A DNA stretch of 64,000 nt from Planctomycetota bacterium (GTDB taxonomy: Bacteria; Planctomycetota; Planctomycetia; Pirellulales; Pirellulaceae): positions 57,410 to 121,409 of the forward strand of contig JACNKX010000175.1 in assembly GCA_014381825.1 (NCBI GenBank), given 5' to 3'. Made by a program: the position numbers and the translations under genes. The notes beneath the pieces were generated by a model that did no database searches, was not told the origin of the DNA, and was given only the letters and a program-made list of their open reading frames with translations. Below are positions 53,984 to 61,974 of the stretch, one piece after another. Numbering within the stretch: the stretch's first letter is position 1; each line of letters opens with the position of its first letter.

Positions 53984-54736
53984 ATGGATTTAGAGATTTT
54001 CGTAACTGTCGCCATTCTATTTGCGGCCTGTTTGACCCGATCGGCGTTCGGGTTCGGCGAGGCACTGGTCGCGATGCCGCTGCTGTCGATGGTAGTCGGC
54101 ATTAAGGACGCTGCTGCGATGGTCGCAATGACATCGATCTTTAACGCAGTCGCCATTCTGCTTACGACGCGGTGGGAAAAGATCGAATGGTCAGCCGCGG
54201 GCTACATGCTCATCGGCACTTTCGTCGGCGTTCCCATCGGCGTGTACGTGCTGGTCAGCGTACCTGAATCTGCCGTCAAGTTAGTTCTTGCTGTCTTGTT
54301 GATCTCGTTTGCTGTGTACAGCTTGTGCCGCCCGCGGATGCCCAAGTTGGAAAGCAACGTGCCGGGGATCGGATTTGGGTTGGTTGCCGGAGTGTTGGGC
54401 GGAGCCTACAACACCATTGGTCCGCCGATGGTCATCTTCGGCACGCTTCGGCAATGGTCGGCGCAACGATTTCGCATCACGCTGCAAACGGTCTTTCTGC
54501 CGACCAGCCTGCTCGTGGCCGGATTTCATTCGGCCAACAAGCTTTGGACGCCGCTGGTCGTCAAGAGCTTTCTATTCGCCATCCCATTTCTCGTGCTTGC
54601 CGCGTATATTGGTCGCGAAGTCAATAAGCGAATCGAAGGCGCACGATTCTCTCGCTACATCTTCTACCTGCTGCTCGTGATCGGCGGGCTGCTGATAGCG
54701 ACAATCGTCAGAGACGCTGTCGTCAACGCAAGTTGA
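53984..54736 (+). CDS. TauE/SafE-family sulfite exporter-like permease
   Basis: 250-aa inner-membrane protein with seven to eight helices in two repeats. The first repeat opens with AACLTRSAFGFGEALVAMPLL and the second with GFGLVAGVLGGAYNTIGPPMVIFG; both carry the Gly-rich substrate motif of the TauE/SafE (DUF81) family. Likely exports sulfite, sulfoacetate or another organic anion. ATG 53984 is used; TTG 53981 is also possible. It is convergent with the PVC heme protein gene, 16 bases apart. The ThDP enzyme pair nearby could in principle be linked to sulfonate metabolism, but that is speculation. Confidence 0.93.
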   Translation: MDLEIFVTVAILFAACLTRSAFGFGEALVAMPLLSMVVGIKDAAAMVAMTSIFNAVAILLTTRWEKIEWSAAGYMLIGTFVGVPIGVYVLVSVPESAVKLVLAVLLISFAVYSLCRPRMPKLESNVPGIGFGLVAGVLGGAYNTIGPPMVIFGTLRQWSAQRFRITLQTVFLPTSLLVAGFHSANKLWTPLVVKSFLFAIPFLVLAAYIGREVNKRIEGARFSRYIFYLLLVIGGLLIATIVRDAVVNAS

Positions 54737-54752
54737 AGCTGGGCCAGAAACA

Positions 54753-57700
54753 CTACGGCAGTGGTTGAGTTGACCGAAGATAGGCGAACAGATCGCGGAG
54801 CTGCTGATCGTTCAGCGGTTTGAGGATTCCTTCGGGCATGATCGAAGTGCGAATTGCCTGCATCTCTTCGATGTCGTCTCGTGGGATGATCAATCGTTGG
54901 CCGTCCGCGCCCTTCAGCACAACAACTCGGTTATCTTGCTCCTCGACGAAGCCGTTTAGCGTTCGACCATCCGCCGTGAAGACCACGAAGTTCTCAAAGC
55001 CTTCACGAATCTCCAGGCTCGGATTGACGACGTTCATCAAAATGCCTCGCAGATCATCGCGCTTGTAGGGCGTCAGGTTAGGCCCGATCTTTCCGCCGTC
55101 GGTGAACAATTGATGGCACTTTCCGCAGTTCGTCAGAAAGAGCTTCTTGCCGCGGTAAGGGTTTCCCACCGTTCCGGCCAACACGCCTTGAAGTCGTTCG
55201 ATTTCACTTCGCATTTGGTCGGTAGTCGCCGAGTGAACATCGCCCCAGTGTTTACCAACTAACGCAGCAATTCTGTCGTTCTTGTGAAAGAGAAGCTTCT
55301 GCAAGACCGCTGGCGGAACAGAGTCTGGTTTAATGTTGCCCGAATCGATTTCCGCGAGAAAACTCTCTGACCAACTTTGCCGGCTGGCCAGAACGCTCTG
55401 AGCGACGCGCTGCGAGTCGCCGGTAATCTTGTTGTGAATGTTGGCGATGAAGGCTCCGATTGCTGGCGAGTCGTACGGTTGCAGCGAGGTTAGCGCCGCC
55501 GATTGAATATCTGAGTTCTTGCTCGTTTCAGCGACTTCAAGCAGCGTGCTAACGGCGTTGTCTTGGCGGATCTGACCGAGTACTTTGATCACCTCGACTC
55601 GCTGCTTGGATTCTCCTTTTTCGTCGGCAGCCAGTCGCAATGCTTCAGCGAGAGCTGCCTGATCGCCACGACGCAGGCGTAACGCCAAGGAACCGCCGCC
55701 AACTTTTTCCAATGCCGCCACTAACTCGTCGGGAAGATCGCTTAACGTCCGACCGGAATACGCGGTTTCGAACCCTTTGAGAAGTGTCTTTGCATCGTTG
55801 GCGTCGGGGGCGAGATTAAACAGCTGCGCACAAGTGATGAGATCACGGCGTGTACCAGCCATCGCGTAGCGCCGTATTACGCGTTCAGCGATGTGTTGCT
55901 GTACGAGAGGCTGGCTCCATAAAGCAGAATCTCGAAACATCGCCACGATTTGCTCTCGGCCTTCGTCTGCCTTGGCCTCAATCGCCCACCACGCCAGCAA
56001 CGGATTAAAGAGGTCGTCGACGTCCTCGGCTCGATACAACAAGCTTTCGACGACCGGTATGGTTTGGGCCGCCGGAAGCCGCCGCGCCGAGCACGCAAGC
56101 TGGCAGCGCACTTCGACATGCGGTTCAGTTTTGGCCAATGTTGCAAGCTGCTCCGCGAGCGCGTCTGAAACGATGTGGTCGTCGCACAGCAGGCGTACGG
56201 TCCAAGCTCGCACATAAGGATCCTTGTGTTGCAACGCTTGCGTGGCCAATGCTTCATCAAATCCACCCGATAGATTCAAGGCCCACAGATACTCCAAGGC
56301 GAGTTGTCCATCCGTTTCGAACAATGTCTCCGTGAGCGACGGCACGATGGATGAATCACGGAGATTTGCGATTTGTTGCAGAGCGACTTGGCGATGTAGT
56401 TTGTTCTCATGTTTCAAGACCTCCAGCAACTGTTGCGTGGAGAGTTTTGAATAGTCTGCCGGCTTCGACGATTCGGCTTCTGGGGCGCGGAGCCGATAGA
56501 TGCGCCCGGTATCAGGCGTCACGCGGCCTTGATGGTGGCTGGCGTGATCGATCCGCTGTTCGTAGAAGTCCCCAACATAGATCGCACCATCGGGGCCGAC
56601 TTTGATCTCGACTGGCCGGAACCACGGATCGTCGCTCGTGACGGCTCGGGCAATATCCTTCGTAGCGAACGACGCGCCTTTTGGCTGGACGTCGCTGATG
56701 ACAACCTCACCTTGCAGTGGTCCGACGCCGAACAGTTTTCCTGCGTACTTCGCCGAAAGCGCCGCTCCTTCGTAGATCACATACGTGTGCGTGAAGCGAG
56801 GCACCGAGTGGTGCCCCATCGCATCGAAGTAGCCGAAGGCATACGGGTTAGTCAATTCACCATGCTTGCCAAAGCTCTTTCGATAGTAGCCACCTTGGAC
56901 ATAATGGAAACCTCGCGTGTCGCCGCCGTTGTGTCCCGAATAGACACGCCCCTTCGAATCAATTTCAACGCCGAATGTGTTCCCGCCACCTTCGGCAAAG
57001 ATCTCGTACTTGCGAGTCTCCGGATGATATCGCCAGATCAACTGGCCCATCGAGTGGACCGGCTTGTCCTTTGTTCCGTGATGTTTGATCTGCCCGGTCA
57101 CCGTGCTGCCTTGTGACGCATAGATCCAGCCGTCGGGTCCCCAACGCAAATTCGCAGCAACCGAGTGCGAATCTTCGATCCCGAAGCCTTCAAGCAGAAC
57201 TTCAGGATCGCCATCTGGCACATCGTCCTTGTCGGCATCGGGGTAGAACAGCAAGTAGGGAGGATTCATGACGAACACGCCGCCGCGCCCTCGCGCGAAC
57301 GATACCGCGATGCTCAAGCCGTCGACGAACGTCTTATGCTTGTCGTACTTGCCGTCACCGTCCGTGTCTTCATGGATGGTGATCTTGTCTCGACCGGGAA
57401 AGTGATTCGGTGGTGGTGGCGGTACTTTGTCAAACACGGTGCGCAGATACTTATCTCGACTGACAGCAGTTAGCCCAGCAGGAGTCGGGTATTGTTTGTA
57501 GTTCAAGACCCACATTCGTCCTCGTTCATCGAAGTCGATGAACAGCGGTTGTCCGATCTCTGGTTCGCTGAGTACTGGTTCGATAACAAGATCATCCGGT
57601 GTTCGAAAGCGTTTTACTGCATCCGCGACGGAAAGCGGTCCTTCTTCACCGGGAAGACGGCGGAGGATCGCTTCCACTTCAGCGGCGGAAAGGACTTCTT

Positions 57701-58244
57701 TACGAGTCGTCTTCTCAGTGAACGAAGCGGCGGTGTCGGCCTTTGCCCACGCGAGATCGTCACCGCCTTGGAAGAGCCAAGTGCCGTTGAATCGCATCGC
57801 ATGGTCTCCCGCAAAGATCGCGGGAGCAGCAACATTGAAGCCGGTTCGCGCATCGCTACTGTAGACGCGAATTGCTAACACATTTAGTTGACCGAATTTC
57901 ACGACGGCGGGATCGACGGCATGCCGTGATTCGCTGCCGAGTCCGCTCCGGAAGTTTGGCGGAAACTGACCCGCGCCACCGACCCGTGTGCCGTTCATGT
58001 ACACTTCACGAGCGTCGTCTACGGGTTCTGAAAAGAGAGTCAGCTTTCGTCCTTCCCATGCGGAAGGGATTCGCACCGCGCATCGGTACCACGAATACCC
58101 GCCAATGCCGGCGGGTGGCTTTTTCCACACGGAAGGAACCGCAACCTCTTTCCAAGCATCTTGGGACAGAGCCGCTTTGGGTGAGAGAACGCATGTCGCG
58201 GAGATTGCCCACGAGATCATGAAGAACGTCGCACGAATGAACAT
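54753..58244 (-). CDS. PVC-type heme-binding CxxCH protein with propeller and HEAT repeats
   Basis: 1163-aa exported protein. ATG 58244 gives a signal peptide of about 28 residues (ending AALSQD). A galactose-binding-like beta-sandwich (about residues 30-165: WYRCAVRIPSAWEGRKLTLF, VYMNGTRVGG) is followed by a membrane-bound dehydrogenase/GSDH-type propeller (about residues 225-585: PLFIDFDERGRMWVLNYKQYP, FVMNPPYLLFYPD, RWGPDGWIYASQGS), HEAT repeats (about residues 600-960), and a C-terminal heme domain with Cys1040-Gly-Lys-Cys-His in FLTNCGKCHQLF. This is a hallmark planctomycete/verrucomicrobial architecture, thought to oxidise sugars. The ligand is unknown. Confidence 0.93.
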   Translation of the reverse strand: MFIRATFFMISWAISATCVLSPKAALSQDAWKEVAVPSVWKKPPAGIGGYSWYRCAVRIPSAWEGRKLTLFSEPVDDAREVYMNGTRVGGAGQFPPNFRSGLGSESRHAVDPAVVKFGQLNVLAIRVYSSDARTGFNVAAPAIFAGDHAMRFNGTWLFQGGDDLAWAKADTAASFTEKTTRKEVLSAAEVEAILRRLPGEEGPLSVADAVKRFRTPDDLVIEPVLSEPEIGQPLFIDFDERGRMWVLNYKQYPTPAGLTAVSRDKYLRTVFDKVPPPPPNHFPGRDKITIHEDTDGDGKYDKHKTFVDGLSIAVSFARGRGGVFVMNPPYLLFYPDADKDDVPDGDPEVLLEGFGIEDSHSVAANLRWGPDGWIYASQGSTVTGQIKHHGTKDKPVHSMGQLIWRYHPETRKYEIFAEGGGNTFGVEIDSKGRVYSGHNGGDTRGFHYVQGGYYRKSFGKHGELTNPYAFGYFDAMGHHSVPRFTHTYVIYEGAALSAKYAGKLFGVGPLQGEVVISDVQPKGASFATKDIARAVTSDDPWFRPVEIKVGPDGAIYVGDFYEQRIDHASHHQGRVTPDTGRIYRLRAPEAESSKPADYSKLSTQQLLEVLKHENKLHRQVALQQIANLRDSSIVPSLTETLFETDGQLALEYLWALNLSGGFDEALATQALQHKDPYVRAWTVRLLCDDHIVSDALAEQLATLAKTEPHVEVRCQLACSARRLPAAQTIPVVESLLYRAEDVDDLFNPLLAWWAIEAKADEGREQIVAMFRDSALWSQPLVQQHIAERVIRRYAMAGTRRDLITCAQLFNLAPDANDAKTLLKGFETAYSGRTLSDLPDELVAALEKVGGGSLALRLRRGDQAALAEALRLAADEKGESKQRVEVIKVLGQIRQDNAVSTLLEVAETSKNSDIQSAALTSLQPYDSPAIGAFIANIHNKITGDSQRVAQSVLASRQSWSESFLAEIDSGNIKPDSVPPAVLQKLLFHKNDRIAALVGKHWGDVHSATTDQMRSEIERLQGVLAGTVGNPYRGKKLFLTNCGKCHQLFTDGGKIGPNLTPYKRDDLRGILMNVVNPSLEIREGFENFVVFTADGRTLNGFVEEQDNRVVVLKGADGQRLIIPRDDIEEMQAIRTSIMPEGILKPLNDQQLRDLFAYLRSTQPLP

Positions 58245-58995
58245 CGAAGTAAACCTTCTTTCGCTACGGGACTTGGTGTGAGTGTCGGGCGGTGTGAACG
58301 TGGTGTGCTTCAAGCGGTAGGGCTCGCCAACAGTCGCGTAGTGTTTGCGCGGGCGATCACGTCGACCTGGAACTAAGCTAACTCTGATTCTCGCAGCCTA
58401 CGTACGTCAAATTCAAGGTAAAAGAAGGGGGACTAGTGCTTTGTCAAAGCTCAATTTGGGAGTTACGCTCTTGTTGGGGTCCACGCTTTAGCGTCCTTCT
58501 TTCAGCCGAAAGGCTGTACTCCAACGAACGGTGCAACTCTCGTTTTAAGCGGTGACGCTGCGCTCAGCGACTCCAGTTGAATGGTTCGGGGCACCGGCCC
58601 GTGCGGAAAGTTGTCGTTTACATCCGTCATGCTGGACTTGTTGCGATAAGAGGATCCGTGTGAACAGAACACTTAAGACGGTACTCGCGTTTGGAATCGG
58701 CATACATGCGACAAGCAGTATCACTGGAACGATCGCTCGCATCAAGTAGCAAAGGAAGTCACAAGCCGTCGTTAAACTAGGGCGATAATCCCAATTGCTT
58801 CCGACATTCCAGCACGACGCTTTTTGGCAGTCGTCGCTCTAGCAATGGTATTGCACCTGACGATTCAGAATCTCACCGAATCGTCCAAGGTTTTGGTGTG
58901 GGCAACAAGTTACTGCGTCGATGACGGAAAGTGAAGCGTTCGAATCGGATGAGACGCGGTTGAAGTGCGACGTTGTCAAAAATGAGGGGTAACAA
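58245..58995. other. Gene-poor region with clustered hairpins
   Basis: 751 bases between the PVC heme protein and the BBP7 gene. It has three short stem-loops in a row at 58483-58569 (listed separately). A minus-strand open frame at 58545-58745 (66 codons) begins with a hydrophobic stretch (MMRAIVPVILLVACMPIP) and could encode a small secreted or membrane peptide; I regard it as uncertain because it starts inside the region and overlaps the last hairpin. No other gene is seen. Confidence 0.4.
58483..58569. repeat. Three consecutive short stem-loops
   Basis: ACGCT-TT-AGCGT (58483-58494), CAGCC-GAAA-GGCTG (58503-58516, GNRA-like tetraloop), and CGCTG-CGCT-CAGCG (58556-58569). The grouping within 90 bases of noncoding DNA suggests an interspersed repeat (REP- or MITE-like) or a structured RNA; the window has only this copy that I noticed. 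Confidence 0.5.
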
Positions 58996-60336
58996 ATGAA
59001 GTGTCTATCGCTGTTTAGCTCCGTTACAATCGCGACGTGCCTCGCGTGGAATGCTCTGACACCACTTGCCGTGACGGGTTCGGAGACGAGCTATCGTTAC
59101 GATGGTCAACCGGCGAATCGATTGCGTGCTACGACGTTTCCTGATGCCACCGCGACGCTGAATGAAAACCGCGTTCCTTGGTACGAGCAACAAACGGAAT
59201 TTCGCACGCCCTACCAGCAATCGTTCAACGCGAACGGGCCTAGTTTGGGAATTGATGCTGATGGGCCGAGCGGTGACTTCCCGAACGAAGTTACTCCGTT
59301 TAGTTATGCCCGCCAGCAACGAGATGCGGTTGTTGGAGAAGCCGAGCCGCTGCAGCAATCTTCGGACGTTTTCGATTCGATGATAACGCAACAAGCGGAC
59401 GGTTATTCGTTTACCAAAGATAGCTGGGACGCGAAGGAAGGCTGGGGAAGCGGTAGCCTGAGGAAAATTGGGGCCGGAGACGCCGGCTGTTGCCTGTTGT
59501 GGCGAGCTGCCGTTGACTTCTACTATCTAAAGCGAACTGACACTTCTCCGGTGACGATCCTCGTTGACGATACGACTCGTGCAATTGAGGAGTTGAATGC
59601 GCAATCGCTGGATTTGGGTTACAACCCAGGCGTCGGACTGAGTTTGTCTCGGGCGATCGGATGCGGGGCGTGTTTGAACATTGGTTACTTCGGCCTCTAT
59701 GATCAGCAGGCAACCGACGAGCGAACGGGCGACCTGGCGCTCGTTCTCCCGGGATTCGCGACCGGAGGCAACCCCGCTTCGTATCGCGCCGACTACAAAT
59801 CCGAACTACACAGCCTCGAGATCAATATTCGCCAATCTCTTAGCGATCGATTTGGATTGTTTGCCGGGGTCAGATATATCAATTTGCAAGAAGATTTCTT
59901 ACTCTCGTCGCAGATTGGTGCAGTGGTTACGCTGCAACACTATGACATTGACACAGACAACAATCTGTTCGGTTTTCAGTTTGGAACGGACGTCCGTCTT
60001 GTTCGCTGCGGCGCACTTCAAATCGACGCATTAGTAAAGTGCGGTTTCTATATGAATGACGCCTCCCAGACGACGAGTTCCGCATTGATAGGAACGCCAG
60101 TAAACGCTTCGAACGACGCATTCGCGGTCGCAGGAGATGCTGGGGTCTACGCAACGTACTGCATTAATAGTTGTCTGTCGGTGCGGGCCGGATATCAGGT
60201 TCTTGGATTGCATGGGCTCGCCCTTGCGCCTGAGCAGTTACAACAGTCCAACCTCGCAACCGGAACGGCCGGAATCAATACCACCGGGTCGGCTCTCTAT
60301 GGAGGAGCAACCGCCGGGTTTCAATATGCTTGGTAG
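58996..60336 (+). CDS. BBP7-like outer-membrane beta-barrel protein
   Basis: 446-aa protein with a signal peptide (about residues 1-28, ending AVTGSE), a polar N-terminal part of about 130 residues, and a beta-barrel from about residue 165. The later strands carry BBP7-like features: LHSLEINIRQSLSDRFGLFAGVRYINLQE, NNLFGFQFGTDVRL, a CINSCLSVRAGYQVLGLHGLALAPEQL element and an aromatic C-terminal end (AGFQYAW). Paired cysteines (CGACLN, CINSCL) recur and may form disulfides. Expected in the outer membrane. Family assignment is by pattern. Confidence 0.78.
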   Translation: MKCLSLFSSVTIATCLAWNALTPLAVTGSETSYRYDGQPANRLRATTFPDATATLNENRVPWYEQQTEFRTPYQQSFNANGPSLGIDADGPSGDFPNEVTPFSYARQQRDAVVGEAEPLQQSSDVFDSMITQQADGYSFTKDSWDAKEGWGSGSLRKIGAGDAGCCLLWRAAVDFYYLKRTDTSPVTILVDDTTRAIEELNAQSLDLGYNPGVGLSLSRAIGCGACLNIGYFGLYDQQATDERTGDLALVLPGFATGGNPASYRADYKSELHSLEINIRQSLSDRFGLFAGVRYINLQEDFLLSSQIGAVVTLQHYDIDTDNNLFGFQFGTDVRLVRCGALQIDALVKCGFYMNDASQTTSSALIGTPVNASNDAFAVAGDAGVYATYCINSCLSVRAGYQVLGLHGLALAPEQLQQSNLATGTAGINTTGSALYGGATAGFQYAW

Positions 60337-60738
60337 AGCGGGGCTACGACGGCATGATTGTCTGCGACAGCCCAGTAGTATCGCGTAGCTCCCCAGAATC
60401 TGAATCAACTCCATCACGAACAAAGTTAAATGGAACGGTGCTTTCGGCTACGAAAGGTCCGCTAGGACCTGTAATTGCGGGCAGGGGGAGACGCCACCGA
60501 GACTGTTCGTGTTGTAGTCGTCGAGCCAGACATTAAACGCGCACTGGACTGGTGCCCCCTCCACGTGGCTATCCATTTCTGCGAAAGTTCCGCCGGAGTG
60601 CCATCGCCAAGCGCGGACCCGACGTTTTGCCTGCTGGTCCGAAGGCAACGTAGTCCAAGCTTGCAGGCCGACATGCGTAGTGCCGGCGGAAGTTCCTGAA
60701 TCAGCCGTTTCGTCGCACTCGCAGATCTTGTCGATGAC
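60337..60738. other. Degenerate region between BBP7 and CRTAC1-like remnant
   Basis: 402 bases without a firm gene. On the minus strand, directly after the TAG of the CRTAC1-like remnant, the same frame stays open for about 97 codons down to 60448 (beginning VIDKICECDET, containing RAWRWHSGGTF and FNVWLDDYN). It looks protein-like but I do not recognise it. It may be the decayed remainder of another gene, or a small TTG-start ORF at 60648-60448. Confidence 0.35.
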
Positions 60739-61320
60739 CTAGGTGTCCTTGCCGGTATCATCGTCCGCAACTTCGCTCGGATAGTCTTTGATCCGCCGCC
60801 AAAAACGCTGAGCTTCCTGGCCGCGTGTTTGGTAGCGCTGAAGGTAGTCTCGATGTGAGGCCGTTGTCGGGAACTGTGCCTCTGGTCCGTAGGGATAGGA
60901 CGTCATCTCGCGATACGGCAAGGGTTCCACGCTTTGGCCGTAGATAGTGTTCAGGTCGGCATCTTTGTCCCAGCCGACGTTATGCATGATGAAGTCTCTT
61001 GCCCAACCGGTTGGTACTTCAGAGTCGGGCGATCGGAACCGGAGAGTCATCTCGTCGCCACCGCCCAGAATTACCATCCGATCGTCAGCTACGGCGACCA
61101 GTTCCTGGACGTCTCCATACCGTGTAAAAGCACCTCGCATCGGCGGCCACTTGGAAGCGACTTGCACGTTTTCGTAATCGTATGTTTCCGGTGCGTTGGG
61201 TCTCTTTGGCAGGGCACGCGAGAAGCCGCGATAGTGCAAGTCGGCTGACTCTAGAGTTAACGACGTGGGACATACTAGGTCGCAGGCACGAATGGCACCT
61301 GGTCGATCTGGACTCATCAA
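60739..61320 (-). pseudogene. Truncated CRTAC1/FG-GAP-type protein, C-terminal remnant
   Basis: 193 codons that match the end of planctomycete CRTAC1 (FG-GAP/ASPIC-UnbV) proteins as I recall that family: LTLESADLHYRGFSRAL, FTRYGDVQELVAVADDRMVILGGGDEMTLRF, the conserved FIMHNVGWDKDADLNTIYGQ, VEPLPYREM, and the terminal YLQRYQTR. Full-length relatives are many hundreds of residues and carry FG-GAP propellers; only the tail is present, without a signal peptide. The 138 bases upstream hold no more of it. I therefore call it a 5'-truncated pseudogene. Confidence 0.7.
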
Positions 61321-61458
61321 AGACGCCTGATCCCTTTGATCGGTTACACGTCACTGGACACCAAGTCCCCAAAAAACTACTCTCGCGTAGTAGCGCTGAA
61401 CGTACGCGCTCATCTCATTTCGCAAATTCACCCATGACAGTGCTTTGATCGGTCCAAG

Positions 61459-61974
61459 CTATTCCCACCAAGGCTCTTTCGGAAACTTGAGACCGACGTC
61501 AATTTCACATTCGGGAAATCGTGTTCGGAGGGCGCGCAAATCGACATCGAGTCTTTCGGCCAGCGCGCAGTAATCAATCGGTTCCCCTCGCGACAGCGCA
61601 ATCAACACTGAGAGTGGTGCGATCTTGCCAACTACGTGCACAGCCTGCAAACTGCGCAACCGGAGAATATCGGGAAACGCAGCAATTAGGTGTTCCCGAT
61701 CTGCGGCAATGACGAGTGGCGGTCGAAGAAAGTTTTCCCCAACCATGCTCTCGATAAGGCGTTCAAGACGGGAAGTTTCGCTATGTTTATAGTCAACCCA
61801 AACTCCATGCGAGCGGATGGCGACAACCGCGCTCTGTTGGTCGTGCCACTGCTGCGACAAGCGTCCCAGTACAACGCAGAACGCCGTAAGCATCACTGCG
61901 CCGTGCCAAAGCCGAAAGCGCAAATAATTCCGAGGGTTCCAGTGCGATCGCATGTTCACTTTTGTCGACTCCAT
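61459..61974 (-). CDS. Small planctomycete membrane-anchored protein
   Basis: 171-aa protein with one N-terminal helix (about residues 23-42, LWHGAVMLTAFCVVLGRL) followed by the QxxAVxxIRSHGVWVDY pattern often seen at the start of planctomycete leucine-rich-repeat-like proteins. The C-terminal part has weak LRR features (DILRLRSLQAVHVVG). The start ATG shares one base with the preceding stop (TAATG), so it is coupled to the PKD-type protein gene. Function unknown. Confidence 0.65.
   Translation of the reverse strand: MESTKVNMRSHWNPRNYLRFRLWHGAVMLTAFCVVLGRLSQQWHDQQSAVVAIRSHGVWVDYKHSETSRLERLIESMVGENFLRPPLVIAADREHLIAAFPDILRLRSLQAVHVVGKIAPLSVLIALSRGEPIDYCALAERLDVDLRALRTRFPECEIDVGLKFPKEPWWE

Noticed and set aside
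50727..54736. A sulfonate-degradation island (ComDE-like pair plus TauE exporter)
   Set aside because: No sulfonate-specific enzyme is found between them and the genes face opposite ways; kept only as a speculative remark.
58545..58745. Firm gene call for the 66-codon hydrophobic frame
   Set aside because: No Shine-Dalgarno sequence, overlaps a hairpin of a possible repeat, and no family recognised.
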